From Pictodentalium vernedei (Eukaryota; Mollusca; Scaphopoda; Dentaliida; Dentaliidae): a stretch of DNA of 64,000 bases. The DNA lies in the NCBI GenBank assembly GCA_031216915.1, contig CM062294.1:163263455-163327454 (forward strand), in the 5' to 3' direction. The notes under the pieces were generated by a model. The model saw only the letters and a program-made list of their open reading frames with translations, did no database searches and was not told the DNA's origin. Below are positions 12,351-24,908 of the stretch, one piece after another (position 1 is the stretch's first letter; each line of letters opens with the position of its first letter). The position numbers and the translations under genes were made by a program.

Positions 12351-12665
12351 CTGAAAGATATAAAATAAATATTTTAGTTCGGTGACAATCGTTATCAGTT
12401 GTTTAACACAATATTTATTTTACTTTTATTTTGTAGTCTTCTTTTGTTTACTTCAGATAAGTCAAAGATGGCAGATCCATAAACATAAAGAGTGAGGCAG
12501 CCTTCATCACAACGACTTTTACCTCGAAACAAAATTCGTTAATTTTGAGAACGGTAAACGTATTCATTCTAAGTAGCGATCTTTTCGGCCGAAATTGAAA
12601 CCTGTGTGAGAGTATGAGACACAAAAGGAAAAGTATCACATATACTAAGACAGAACACAACGTGG

Positions 12666-13390
12666 GTGGAGTGTGGGGACCTGGAAATAGCGATCAGAGG
12701 TGGAGTTTTTGCATCGACGCACGTGAAATACAGGGAAGCATCATCGAAGGTTATTGATTCAGATATGCTAGATAGAGAACGGGGATCTAGAAGTGGGACT
12801 GCAGCAGGGGGTGGGGGTCCATATGGGAAAGGGTTCTTGAGGGTTGGAATAGAAACTGGCCAGCTGGAATTAGGACCAAGAGTTCTTTAGACGGATTATA
12901 TAAAAAGGATGTGCCACCTTTTCAGGAGTACCTGGGTGGATCGTCTGGGGGGGGGGGGGGGCATTGTTATTCGAAGTCAGATCCAAGTCACTGGCGTTGA
13001 GGAGGAGAATCAGGAAAGACGAGGAAAATGTGTCCCAAATGTGTAACTTGGGTGTGACCGAGACTCTGGAACATTTCAGAATGCCTCAAATGTCTGCCTG
13101 TAGTAAACCAAGACTCCTTGGGAAACTGATGGGAAAATGGGATGGAAACATGAAGGATAATTGGATGAGGAATGACATGAGTAAAATGGTTAATTTTATA
13201 GTTTCGGAGATCGAGAAGGCGCCAGTGGTGGGAATTATGAAACAGTTTTTGACTAAATGCTGGGAGATTAGGAGGGAAGACGAGAGAGGAATACCCCATT
13301 CGGGTTTCTGGGTTAATGTAGACCTCCTCATTTGAGGACCGCGTCAAATCAGCGGACGGCCGAAAATTTATTATTATTATTATGATTCCT
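12666..13390 (+). pseudogene. Non-LTR retrotransposon 3' fragment
   Basis: The frame at 12964-13335 carries VSQMCNLGVTETLEHFRM, like the Cys/His knuckle (C..C...E...HF..CP) near the C-terminus of many LINE ORF2 proteins. The second Cys of the knuckle is missing. A basic tail and stop follow, then an ATT-rich tail (about 13366-13384). The upstream poly-G at 12946-12961 breaks the frame. Only the 3' end is present. Confidence 0.5.
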
Positions 13391-14152
13391 GTCCTCCATA
13401 CTATACCCCAATTGAGTTGTGTTTGTACAACGATTAAACTCGAACTGAATGAATGAAAATATCACCTTCGCCGGTCACTTTTCGCCGGTCTGATTACTGC
13501 CTTGCTTGAGACTTTTTGTGTTGAAACATTTCCTTTCAGGTCATAACGTCGCTCAGCCGTGTAACGTCCAATCAGATGCGCTCTTACCTGACGTTCTTAC
13601 GCACAATCAAGATTCCATGCATGGTGTTTCTGGAATATTTCCCACTCTCTTATTTTATCTCGTAACTTTGAAAACGCACGGCAGCCGTTGTATAAAAGGG
13701 ATGTCCACCCTCTTTGGGTGGGTGCTAGAATTGCCTCGATGATGACTGTGAGAGAGGCCCTGGATTCTGATGTGACACATCAGGGGGAGTTCTGGTACTA
13801 ACTCGGAGTAGTGGGTGTCCTTTCTGTTGTATGCGTGGCGGTGTATGAATTGCAATTGAAACACGTACCACCTCCAACTGAAGCACACAAATGCAGAAAA
13901 TGCCTTTTTTATCTACATTTATCGTATGTTGAGCGTCAATTCTTCTCTTACAAATATAATGAGAAAACGATACCAAAATATTTATTAGCTGATTTTATGA
14001 AGTAACTCCTAAATTAAATTAACAGGAAAACAAGAACCTAATATAAAAAAAACAGAACTAATATTCTGGCGACAGTATCAATAATCAACTAACATGTAGA
14101 CTCCAAAAACGCAATTTGAAGGTCTTTAGTTTCGGTTTTTAACTTTCTTTTG
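13391..14152. other. Non-coding stretch
   Basis: No gene is supported. Short frames at 13506-13742 and on the reverse strand have no domain features. Confidence 0.5.
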
Positions 14153-14497
14153 GGGGCGCGGTGGCTCAGTAGGTAGAGGTGCAGGCTGCAAACCGAGAGG
14201 TCCTCGGTTCGAATCCCACCTACGGCAACCGCGTTGTGTCCTTGGGCAAGACACTTCACCCTCATTCACCACGTGGGGGCAAGGTGACGTTGTGTACTAA
14301 GGCGTATTACACGTCGATGGTGCATCTGTCTTCAACCAATGCTAACCCTGCTTGTGTGGAGTTAGTATGTTGTGGAGCTGACAGTTGCTCTGTAGTTCTC
14401 TCCGGGTACTCCGGCTTTCTCCACTCATAAAGCTTCCGTGGTCATGATTAGCCACTGTGCAGAAATATATGACCTTAAACACCAATAAATAAATAAT
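14153..14497 (+). mobile_element. tRNA-headed SINE, copy S1
   Basis: The head contains a pol III A box (TGGCTCAGTAGGTAGAG) and B box (GGTTCGAATCCC). The shared body begins GCGTTGTGTCCTTGGGCAAG and the tail is (AAATA)n. The same body recurs at 23292, 23879, 52366, 61187 and 62141. It is not a functional tRNA gene, because the tRNA-like part runs on into the SINE body. Confidence 0.85.
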
Positions 14498-14512
14498 GTA
14501 ACTTTTTTTCTG

Positions 14513-14737
14513 TTTGAACCCGAGCGGCCGCTTTTCCGGCCAGGAACATGATACGTCATAGCGTCATTAAATAGGATGGCTGTTCAGTAAAAGTGTGGGG
14601 TAGACCAATCAATATGTTCAATGTGCCCGAGGGACACATTGAACATATTGATTGGTCTACCCTAAATAATGAATATGGACTCTTCTAATTGCTGCCATTG
14701 AACTGGCGTGGAAGATACCACTAGAGTTCAAGGGTTA
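14513..14737. mobile_element. Family-B hairpin MITE, copy 1
   Basis: Central hairpin arms TAGACCAATCAATATGTTCA and its complement (about 14601-14662). The right end is GTTCAAGGGTTAA. Flanking sequence (TTTCCGGCCAGG, ATGATACGTCAT) matches copies at 27244 and 50491. Confidence 0.65.
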
Positions 14738-15950
14738 ATCCACCTGTTTTTCACAGTTGTCTTCCGCCATCAATATATTTGTAATTCATGTAATGATTTT
14801 CGGGAGACGAGTTTGTATAAGTTGTAATAACCTGTTCCAATTCCTTTTGCATATACTTTTGGCAAATAAACTATGTTTAAACTAAACTAATCTATCCCCG
14901 ACCTATGAACAAGGAAGGGGAAATGGCATCCTATACACGAAAACAGCTTGTGTCCTGTGAGACAGCGAAGTTTAATATATCTTTTGTATTTTTAAGTATT
15001 TAATTACTAATGCAAATGTCGTTTTAAAACATTTTTCTCTGTAATACATTTACATTTAACACTATTTGAAATTTAAAAAATGAGAAGACCTGCCATTGGA
15101 AGGAGTTTGTAGACCTCGCTCCAGCCTTGGAGCGTGGGCTATCATTTGGGAAAAGAAAAAAATATTCTCATCTTGCATGGTAATCTTTTACTGCAATATC
15201 CTTCTGTTCGACAATTTTTTACGGATAGGCGTAAATAACCCTGATAAAAACTTTACTTAATTATTCAAAAGACCCTCGGATCTGATTTGCCCAACGGCAT
15301 CCAACATTCCTTCCAACGCCTATAAATAGACCTTGATTTATAAATTCCATATGAAATAAGATCTCATTTGAGTTCCTCTATTTAGAAGGTCTCAAAAGAG
15401 TTCCTATTTCATATGGAATATATAAACCGAGCTCGAATTGAGACGAGGCTCAAATCAAATTTAGTAGACAGGGCACATAAATTCCATATGAAATAGACCA
15501 AATTATGATCTTATTATCGCATGATCTTGAAAACAAGACACATTGATCAAATTTCAGCAAGAGATACGACGATCTCCTACAACATTTTGGAACCAGATAA
15601 AGAACTCTGTGACATCATAGCAGGAGGTAATATTAAATGCGCTGTACATTGTGGTTTATAATATTCCACGTGACTTTCTCTTCCTCTAATTTGCCCGAGA
15701 AGTACTGTGGAGAAACCACAGTTTAGTGTTCGGTAGAACATAAAATGGTTTACGAGAGCATGAAGAAACAGCCTAAAGATCCTTCAGCTGAATCCTCATC
15801 TTGAAAAGGGTGATATAACTTTCCACCTTTGCCTGGAAGTCATTGTTGGTTAAAGTCTTACATTTGATCTCAGAGTTCATTGGAACGTCAAATTGCATAC
15901 CAGGAATCTGTGAATGCTGTCCGACAGTGATAACTGTCATTTCTGTATAT
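14738..15950. other. Non-coding stretch with one hairpin
   Basis: An imperfect inverted repeat at about 15343-15422 has arms around ATTCCATATGAAATA and TATTTCATATGGAAT; the same motif recurs at 15481. No gene was recognised. Confidence 0.5.
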
Positions 15951-16199
15951 ATAACCCTTTATTCAACGAATCACGCGCACCCACCCGCGTAATATGCAAA
16001 TTCAGCAGTTGAAAAAATATTATTTTTTAAAATATGTCAACAGAACCATATCATGTGACCCCTCGTTGGAACGAGCTCGTCGAGCTCGTTCCAACGAGGG
16101 GTCACATGATATGGTTTTGTTGAAATATTTTGAAAAATTTAAAAAAATGATATTTAAAATAATAAATTTTGATATCGTCTGCGTTGGGTAAAATGTTAA
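15951..16199. mobile_element. Family-A MITE variant
   Basis: Ends are ATAACCCTTTATTCAACG and CGTTGGGTAAAATGTTAA. The central palindrome GGAACGAGCTCGTCGAGCTC is preserved with long arms (CATATCATGTGACCCCTCG). It is a subfamily with different arm sequence. Confidence 0.65.
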
Positions 16200-18097
16200 A
16201 ATCACAACAGTACTAAACCATTTCAGACAGCATTACGTATCGAGAGTTCTAAAATAATCGTGCAATACTGATACTGACATCTACTCTACTCTCTCTAAAC
16301 ATAGCTGTGGAATATTCCATTACGTTCCACTGACGGAACACGACGAGCCGTAAGAGATTTTTCATGGAATTCTGTTTCCTTATTTCGAAGTTCAAGGATG
16401 AAAACGCTTGTCTTGGGCTAAGTCTTGGACACTAGGTAGTGGACGTAGAATTGGAATCCGGAATGTCCCTCGGTTTATTCAATATAACATAATAATTACC
16501 GCATGGCATGTCGTTGACTATGAGAAATAGTGTTGTTCATTGAGTAAGGTTAATCTACGCATCTACAGCACATGGACTCGTCTTCATCAAATACCACTAT
16601 TTTCCCAAAGTCAAACCAAGTCATGTGATATTTATAATATATGACATAGAGAAAGTAATTGGTGATTAGGTGAGTTGAGAGAAAAGGCTGCAAAAATTCT
16701 TTTCGAGCCTACTGAAAAATTAAACTTGAAAGCAATGGGAACTTAGCTCAAAACATTTTCGAGCCCAGCTTAAAAAAGTACCAGCCCATTTTCGTCTGAG
16801 CTCGTATTTGAGGAGAGATTGGCTAAGATTAATTCAATGTGGATTATAAATAATTTACAAAGACACTAGCACTTGTATTGAGTTTTTGCACAGAGCCACC
16901 AATTGGGTATGTTACATGTTATTCGGAGAATAACTGTACAGCTTATGGTGCCCAAAGTTTCGTCATAAAAAGGCAGTGCAATTTGCGCACAACAGTACGA
17001 TTCATCTTTAGAACTGTGACGCCCGGAATCAGAAACAGCTTTGTAATTTCGCCAATTCTTATTTAAATAATACAAAGAAAGTTCACGGGAAGTTCAAGCA
17101 AAATACATAATTTATCCCATTTGGCAAAGAACGTCATGCTCCGCCACCTCTCGTGAGGCTTATTCAGAGAGTTTCTCCAAGAGGTAACCAATCAGGAACC
17201 AGATACGGAATTGGTTAGTGTTACCCAACTCTCAGAGCACAGCCGTAGGGAAACCATGGCCTTTTGATTTCGAAATTGAGCGATTTTCGGAAAATGTTAT
17301 AAAAACTCACGAACTCCAATCGAGGAAGTATTTTGTGTTCATTACTAGATAGAGAATATCCGATTCAGATATTGTGAAAGAGAAAAAAACTAATTAATTA
17401 ATTAAAAAATGGATTACTCAAAATATGATAAATATCACAATATTATGATGGAATACTATAGAGAAAGAAGAAAAAAAAATCCTTCCTAGACTATCGAAAG
17501 ATAATTTACCGAGACTACTATTAAACGTATTCGCATAAATGAGTGTGATGATACTTTTTGTCGCAACAGAATTTTATTAGTTAATGAGAGAAAGAGACTG
17601 GAGTAATTTTTTATTATACGCTAAATGATAGATTATCAAAACAATTGCGGAAAGATAGAAATTGTATCCCCCCTCCCCCCCCCCCCCCCCCCACACACTC
17701 TAAAGATATAGAAAATTTTACTTCCAGGGTATCAATCAAAATCATGGCTTTCAAAGTGGTTTACGAGGTGAATCAAGGTGAATACGAGTCAAATTATCAC
17801 TGAAAATGGTCAATTTGTTCTAGAAAAGTATGATGAAATAACAATGTAGTGCTTTTGAGTGGATACCGATCATTTCCAGCAATAATTCAACACGTATTCA
17901 CCCTGAATTGATGCATGAAACACGAAAGCTAAATCAGGCTGCAAGACGCTACCTGTTCCGAGTATCGATCAAATCACTTCCGCGTGTCAATGTGCATCAG
18001 CTGTTTACTTTCATGCATCAATTCAAGGTTGAAACGAGTGGAATTATCGATAGGAATGATCAGATTCTTATAAAAAGCATGTAATAAAAAAGAAAAT
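16200..18097. other. Non-coding stretch with poly-C tract
   Basis: AT-rich sequence with a C-tract at about 17669-17692. Short decayed frames near 17409-17600 have no recognisable homology. A C/T-rich microsatellite and unexplained unique sequence make up the rest. Confidence 0.5.
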
Positions 18098-18208
18098 CTA
18101 GTGTTTTTGAGTGGATACCGAAAATTATCTCACTCGTGACCGAGACAAATGGCTATTATCGCTCGGTCACTCAAGAGATAATTTTCGGTATCCACTCAAA
18201 AACACTAG
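18098..18208. repeat. Long hairpin
   Basis: Inverted arms of about 37 bp: GTGTTTTTGAGTGGATACCG onward at 18101, and its complement ending at about 18206, with a CACTCGTGACCGAG inner arm. A diverged single arm recurs at 17854-17872 (TTTTGAGTGGATACCGATC), so this is part of a repeat family. Confidence 0.65.
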
Positions 18209-18337
18209 TACTCTATGTATCGAATTTGTGAGAAGAAGAGAGAAAAAAAAATTATCTTTTTTTAAAAAGAATCAATATTATAAACATTTATTTGTAAATT
18301 TTTATTTTGTTTTACAAAGTTATATCTTTTATTAGTA

Positions 18338-18651
18338 CAGTTAAAACTAGAAGTCCTGTCACGAACTGTGCGCTTATCTAGGCTTAATTGCGTTTGGGAA
18401 TTGCGCGCAATTGCCATATCGAATGGCATCCAAAGCACGGCAGGTTCTCCTGGATACTCATAGCAAACACAGGCAATGTTTCTGCCAATGGACCTCCGGG
18501 TTACCCGGAGGTCCATTGGCTGAAACATTGGTTGTTCACAGGCCATATGTACAGGATTTGATAGCCTTACTATGGTCATAACGCGTAGATTAACGCGCAG
18601 ATCGACGTGCTATTTGTGCGCCTTTCGTGACAGGACTTCTAGTTTTAACTG
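18338..18651. mobile_element. Mariner-type MITE with TA duplication
   Basis: Terminal inverted repeats CAGTTAAAACTAGAAGTCCT / AGGACTTCTAGTTTTAACTG, with TA on both sides (18336-18337 and 18652-18653). There is also an internal inverted repeat with GACCTCCGGGT / ACCCGGAGGTC. No transposase. The inner hairpin resembles the one at 22763-22812. Confidence 0.8.
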
Positions 18652-18657
18652 TATGCA

Positions 18658-18990
18658 AGCTGTCACTTTTCCCCTCTTCATTTTTTTACGTATATGCTCG
18701 ATGACCATGTCCACTTTCGTTAAAGTTTCCACATTCTCGAGACCTTCTTCTCCAACTCAATCTACGACACCTTTATCGACTTTTGGATAAATCTTGTTTT
18801 TGACGTAGACCAGAGTAAACACTTTGAATTTTTTCTCTTCTTCCTTCAGGAACTTACGACACGAATTTTTCAAACCTGAAAACAAATCGACCTGATCGTC
18901 GTTCAGTATTACTCCTATGCTATAATTCCCGAATTTGTATTCAAAATTCGTCGCCTTGATGTCTTTGGGGTGAGGTTTCAAATGAGAAGT
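18658..18990 (-). pseudogene. Unidentified coding remnant
   Basis: The minus frame 18981-18757 reads HPKDIKATNFEYKFGNYSIG then VILNDDQVDLFSG and a Lys/Glu-rich stretch. Codon use (TCG, GAC, TTC) resembles the Polinton genes rather than the AT-rich surroundings. Its distance from the PolB relic at 20941 (2 kb) allows, but does not show, common origin. Function unknown. Confidence 0.3.
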
Positions 18991-18999
18991 TTTACAACC

Positions 19000-20940
19000 C
19001 TATGTCTTGTGTGGGGAAAATTCTTTTCAATTTGAATTTTTTACTATTACCATTTCATCTTTCTTTCTTTTTTGTGTTTTTGATTATACTTCCATGTGTA
19101 AACGTGGAAGTATATTGTAATTGCTATTTTGCCCTTTTATTATTATTATTAGAGATTATTGAGATCTCAGGAATGGCAAGGCCTACAGCATTGAACTTTG
19201 CAGGGATGATAGCTCTTGAGGCGTAGGGACGGCTGGGACTATTGCGAATATTATACAACCCTGAACTTCGCCACCAACGCTCTTTATCGGAAATCTTTGT
19301 TATCGCTACACCTCCGGAGCGGCTTGACATATTGAGTTTAGGATTTGTCTTGTTATGAGACGATATGTTTACTATATCTAGAGAGAAAACGGTACATATC
19401 AGACTTCCGGTTCGGGAGATTGGCATGGGTCGAAAATCTGACGGCACAATTTATCGAATATTCTTGTTATCAGAATGGCTTGAGGTATCGAGTTCGGATT
19501 TATTGCATTGTGTACTCTTGTACGTAGGAACGATACTGTCTAAAACTAGTGAAGGTCAGATTTCATTTGCAGGGAATACTTTGAGCTGAAAAATATGACC
19601 TTAGAATATGACGCAAGTGACATGAAGTGTTTGTTATCGCTACCCCTCTGGAACGGCCTGGCCTATAGAGTTCGGAGTTCTTTCTGTATGTGCGCCTCTG
19701 TGTCTAGTGTACGTAATCCAAACCTTGTAGGGCTGCGACTCTCCGTTTGTGAGGTCGGTAAGGTCGAAAATCTGACGGCGCTCTTACAAGAAAAGTCTTT
19801 TACATGGCGGTATGCTGTATGCAATGATCGGCTCTACCTGCTGGAGCCACAATATGACACCGACATCATCAGCATAGACGATAGAGCACTTCTGAAGGTA
19901 CAATCTCTCTCCTTCAACCTTAAAAGGCATAGATACCCCACCCCCTGTCACAAAGTTTCGAACAATCAATCAACGAGCACGATAAATAAATGTCTAAAGC
20001 TAACCTCGTTTTTATGCTGTAGTATGTCTCTAAAAAGTAATCTATTTTTGACATAAAAATATTCATTAATCAGTAGTCGTCGATCTGGGTATCTTTGTAC
20101 AGACATGGCCGAGTTGTCAGTTTAAGACGGTCTAAAAACAGTTCACCGGTCCAAAACAAGGATGCAAGTGGGTCCTGTTGAACAGTTCATTAAATAGGAA
20201 GAAATAATGCCAAACTCGGCAGATGACAGGTAAATAATGAATGGAAAAGTAACTGCATTGAGAATAAAGTAGGGACGAATCGGCCCCTCGGATTCCACGC
20301 GACCCACTATGTTCCCACACGCTGTCGACACTCATCAAATGTAATAAATTCTCGACCAGGGATAGTAGAACACATTCTGAAAATTTCAAGTAGTTGCCTT
20401 GGATGGTCTGGATACAAATGGTGTATATTCGACATTGGTGTCTGTTCAATTTTATTATGAAATCAGCCGAATTACCGCTTTTTCGCCATTATCCCATGGA
20501 CGATTTCTGTTAACTTTTACTTTCTGGCAATTATCTTAGTGTTACAGGCTGTGTCGGGGCCAATTGGCGACAGTATACAAGATGCAAGTTTCATTTAGCC
20601 CCCTCCTCTCTCCACCGTAACAGTGAATTATAAGTCTTAAATGGCACTCTCTGAGACGGGGGCATTTCGATCACGCCCCAATGCCGTTTCGCACCAGCTA
20701 GAAAAAGATCAAATTCAAAACATTACTTCCTCTCACCAAAACGCTATATCTCAACAAATTCTCTGTGGATTTCTATGAAATTTACACTCATTGTTTCCGA
20801 ACAGTTGCTGCATCAGTTCGGATCAAAAGGGACACTCATTTCGCATTTTGTCATGTCGAATATAAAAAGATGAATATGCGCATGGCTGGTCTCATGGGGG
20901 TCGCAGCTCCGTAAAAGTTCGCCTCAATCTACTATACATG
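19000..20940. other. Repeat-derived non-coding stretch
   Basis: A short inverted repeat sits at about 19090-19111 (ACTTCCATGTGTAAACGTGG...). Two related segments ending GTCGAAAATCTGACGG occur near 19429 and 19769, suggesting an old internal duplication. No gene is supported. Confidence 0.4.
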
Positions 20941-21930
20941 AAAGGTACTTTAAAACTGAAACTCTACATAAATTATGGCATGAAATTAATAGACAAACAT
21001 CGCATAATCCAACACTACGAGGAGCCTTGAATGAAAAAGTACATAGATGTCAACACGAAATCGAGAAAGATTTTTTCAAACTCATGAACAATTCCGTGTA
21101 CGGAAAAGTCGATGGAAAACATCAGGAACAGGGCCGAAATTCGTCTCGCCGCGTTGGAGAGACAGGCTAGAAAATATGCTTCGAAACCAAATTACAAACA
21201 TCGAACCATCTTCGTCGAAAATCTAGTGGTCGTGCACATGAAAAAGACACATCTGACTTTCGACAAACCGTCTTATTTGTGAACAATGATCTTAGACACC
21301 AGGAAACAGTTGTTGTATCAATTTCATTACGAACACATCAAGATGAAATACGATTCGAAAGCCAAACTATTGTTCACCGCCATGGATAGTCTAGCTTACG
21401 AAATAGACCGAAGATTGTTACCGGGACATATCTCCGGACGTCAACGTGTGCTTTGACATGAGCAACTATTCCGGTTATCACAAATTTAACATTCCATCGG
21501 GTGTGAATAAGAAGATGGTGGGGAAATTCAAAGACGAGACAAGAAGGAGGCAGATCACCGAATTTGTGGGTTTGAAGTTGAAACTGTACACTTACCTCTT
21601 AGATGGGAATGTAAAGATCAAGAAAAAGAAAAGTGTCAAAAAAAACGTACTACATTTTGGCGCCCTACTCAACACATAAAAAATTAAAAATAAATAATAT
21701 ATTCCAATAATTAAATAAAAATGAAAACACGAACATATCGACAGAAGGTGTCATTTTTCCTAACGAACCCCTTTCTGACATCAGTCTGTTGGATTCCGTC
21801 AAAGCAATGAAAGCATTGCAGACAGAACATTTCTTTTGTCTTTTGCTAAGAAACCCGCGAAATGGCGACGAATGTAAAATCTTGAATCTAGAAGATTTCT
21901 CATTTAAAATCATCAGTCTATTATGTGATA
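20941..21930 (+). pseudogene. Second Polinton relic: PolB C-terminus and protease N-terminus
   Basis: In shifting frames the text parallels the PolB of the large element: MKKYIDVNTKSR (about 21031), SKPNYKHRTIFVENLV (about 21181), KAKLLFTAMDSLAYEI (about 21361-21408, the altered motif C) and GKFKDETRRRQITEFVGLKL (about 21521). Next, at 21733 onward, comes the start of an adenain-like protease (STEGVIFPNEPLSD), in the same PolB-protease order as at 39070-40518. Many stops and deletions; no capsid genes or TIR are nearby. It is an older, separate copy. Confidence 0.75.
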
Positions 21931-22469
21931 GACCGCGAAAATGTTATTTCCACTAAAAACAAGCCATACATGTAGAATAAAAGAGCGACTCACGAATTCA
22001 TGTAGTTTTCTATACAAACGTATGATCAACTTTGAAGATTAATTAATTTACTAGGTACGCTACCTATAATTAATCAAAGTTTGGTAACTGGTGAGTGATT
22101 GGGATAAATCCACGCGAAATTCCCTTTGTTTATTATCCTCTCTGTTGAGCTGAAAGAAGGATTGAAATATTTAAATCTGTTGTTCAGAAAGCTAGAAATT
22201 ATTTTGAAAGCCTGCTGGTTAGATGTTTTGACAGTCTTCATTCCTTGTGGCATCATTTCTAAACCATGTAACTTGTACATGTCCAGACCTCATTCCACAA
22301 ATAGGGTATGCACCAGTTTATATATTTTACCAATACCCCACCCATACTCTGTGAATTTAAAGTTATCATATTTGTAAAAAAAAACCAAAGTTAAACACTA
22401 CGGGCAATACTACCCATCATTGGTGTTCCTTTAGATCTACCATTGTTCGAGTTGGATGTTTGGGAACGT

Positions 22470-22516
22470 GTCATATGATAAAGTGAAGAAGAGTGTTCTT
22501 CACTTTGTCATATGAC
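22470..22516. repeat. Short hairpin
   Basis: GTCATATGATAAAGTGAAGAA pairs with TTCTTCACTTTGTCATATGAC across a short loop. Confidence 0.6.
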
Positions 22517-22762
22517 GTCTGTCCAAGCATTCTGTTCAACCAAACCTTTCGGTGTGTAGTTTGGGCGCATTTGTGGAATGTCATTCACACAGTACAAATA
22601 CTATGTGTGTTGAATCACAATATTTTATATTGAGTGACGCGAGAGTGTACAGTGTGTGAAATTTTATATACAGTACGTGGAGAGTGTATTAATACTAAAT
22701 CACCCGAAGAGTGGAGATTGCACCCGAGCAATAATTGCAAAGCACAGCCGGCACCAGCAAAG

Positions 22763-22812
22763 TTTCAGCCAATGGACCTCCGGGTTAAACCCGGAAGTCC
22801 ATTGGCTGAAAC
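22763..22812. repeat. Hairpin shared with the 18338 MITE
   Basis: Arms CAGCCAATGGACCTCCGGGT and ACCCGGAAGTCCATTGGCTG are nearly perfect. The same arm sequence appears inside the MITE at about 18490-18530, so this may be a relative whose outer ends are lost. Confidence 0.55.
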
Positions 22813-23291
22813 ATTGCTTGTGTTTTGTGTCGATATGTACAAAATTTGAAAGTTATAGCTTGGGCGATAACTCCACTCCGCGGGTGATTTAGTTACAATC
22901 CACTCTCCAGGTACTGTATTAATATTTTATTATTGTAACTATATTTTAATCATTGTTATTCTATACATTACAGGGTATATTTTGATGTTGATGATTTAAT
23001 AAATCTAAATGCAACCAGAGTTGTGACTTTTTATCAATGAACCCTACTACAATTACAATACAGAATGTGGGCCCTCATGTTCAAGTGTTTTGCGGACACT
23101 TGTGTCTCTGCGTTCATAAGAGATCGTCATTTTCAAGACATCATCAACGGTTTATTGTGAGAAAACATTTTGTCACATATATATAAGGTAAATACAAAAA
23201 TGGCCAGAGGGTTTGAAGCGTATTGATCCAAACAGCTTCACGTTTTTTCGGAATTCATCCGTTTCTTCCAATGTGTCTTTATTTGATGGTT

Positions 23292-23697
23292 AGTGGCGCG
23301 GTGGCGTTACGGTAACCGGTTCTCGACAGATCACTGAAGTTAAGCAGCGTCGAGCCTAGTTAGTCCTCGGATGGGTGACCGTCTGAGCGATCGATCCGGA
23401 CTCCCGCGTTGTGTCCTTGGGCAAGGCACTTTATCCCGATTGTCCACATGGGAGCACGACGACGCCGTGTACTCAGAGGTACTGCATGTCGATGGTGTGC
23501 ATGTCTTCAACCAATCTAACCCTTCCTGTGCTGCAGTGTGGAGTTACGATGTTGGGGAGCTGGCAGCTTCTCGTGGTTGCTCGGTGGTTCTCTCCGGGCG
23601 CTCCGGCTTCCTCCACCCGTAAAGCTGTCTCGGTCACGATTATCCATTGTGCATAAGTATGTTACCTTAAACACCAATAAATACATAAATATAAAAT
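23292..23697 (+). mobile_element. 5S rRNA-headed SINE, copy S2
   Basis: The head (about 23315-23385) resembles 5S rRNA internal promoter sequence: GATCACTGAAGTTAAGCAGC, GCCTAGTTAGTCCTCGGATG, GGTGACCG. It is followed by the same body as the tRNA-headed SINEs (GCGTTGTGTCCTTGGGCAAG) and an AATAAATACATAAATA tail. SINE3-type heads derived from 5S rRNA are an established class. Confidence 0.8.
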
Positions 23698-23878
23698 GAT
23701 GGTTCTTCAATAGGCAATAGGATGGATTTTGAAATCATCCAAAGAATCGCCTGGAAGTTTGAAATGTTGTGCTACTGGAGCATCTGCATTATGTTTTATA
23801 TCCTGTCTGTGTCTAGTTGCACGTTATAGGGAAGGATTTTGACCTTGGCCAACATATTGCTTCCGACAGCTTTTGCTA

Positions 23879-24242
23879 TATTTATTTATTATTTATTTAT
23901 TGGTGTTTAAGGTCACATATTTCTGCTCAATGGCTAATCATGACCTCGACAGTTTTACGGGTGGAGGAAGCCGGAGTACCCGGAGAGAACCACCGAGCAA
24001 CGGCGAGCAACTGTCAGCTCCCCAACATACGAACTCCACACAAGCAGGGTTAGCATTGGTTGAAGACAGGTGCACCATCGACGTGCAGTACGGCTTAGTA
24101 CACAACGTCACCGTGCCCCCACGTAGGCGATGGGGATGAAGTGTCTTGCCCAAGGACACAACGCGGTTGCTGCAGGTGGGATTCGAACCGAGGACCTCTC
24201 GGCTTGCAGCCTGCACCTCTACCTACTGAGCCACAGCGCCCC
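23879..24242 (-). mobile_element. tRNA-headed SINE, copy S3
   Basis: Reverse orientation: tail TTTATTTATT at the left, B-box complement GGGATTCGAACC and A-box complement CTACCTACTGAGCCA at the right. Flanked by 15-bp target duplications CGACAGCTTTTGCTA (23864-23878) and CGACAGCGTTTGCTA (24243-24257). Confidence 0.88.
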
Positions 24243-24257
24243 CGACAGCGTTTGCTA

Positions 24258-24908
24258 GTGATAAGGTAAATAATATTAGGTGAATCACAATGGAGGGAGA
24301 TACGGATCTGATAATGATTTTTCGTTTGTTCGGGGGAAAATTCCTCTTTCTGATCAGGCATAAAAGTATGCAATCTACAACCAGGCTTCTTTCAATTCAA
24401 TACCGCGCCACTACAATTCTTCAACGGGCTGTTGTGTTAAATAAATTTTCAGTGGTTCGAAATTAGTAGTTTCTGCTGGACTTTCGAGCCTTTTCAGAGT
24501 TTGAGATTTCAGGCTACGCAAAAAGCGCATTGAGTACCCCCTCGATCTGTGTGTGTGTGTTTAAGGTTCAAAATTTGCACTGGCATCGACATTTCCTACT
24601 GAAACGGTTTTTTTCTTGTAATATGCCGCCGAAATATTGTATTGATTTACTTAACCCTGGTGGGTTTCAAACATGATAAAAAATGCACAAATTTGAATTA
24701 AACTAAGTGATGAGCTAAGGAACTGGTTAAAGTGACTGGCATTAATTGATGTTGTTCATCGATGGGCTCTAATTTAATCCTTACAGGGATGTTACGCAAG
24801 CTTTTGTTTTTTCTTATAAGCGATGAGAAAGGGTGTTGCGCAAGTTTTTGTTTTTTTTATAAGTGTTGACAGGTGTGTGTGTGGGGGGGGGGGATGGGTA
24901 GTTAATTG
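24258..24908. other. Non-coding stretch
   Basis: Contains two imperfect copies of a GCGCAAGTTTTTGTTTTTT-like segment (about 24792 and 24837) and a G-tract at about 24882. No gene. Confidence 0.45.

Noticed and set aside
13086-13347. Minus-strand ORFs opposite the LINE fragment
   Set aside because: Shadows of the plus-strand reading frame; no domain features.
14160-14225. Functional tRNA gene
   Set aside because: The A and B boxes belong to the head of a SINE whose body and AAATA tail follow directly.
23300-23385. Functional 5S rRNA gene
   Set aside because: Only the internal promoter-like part is present, diverged and fused to a SINE body.
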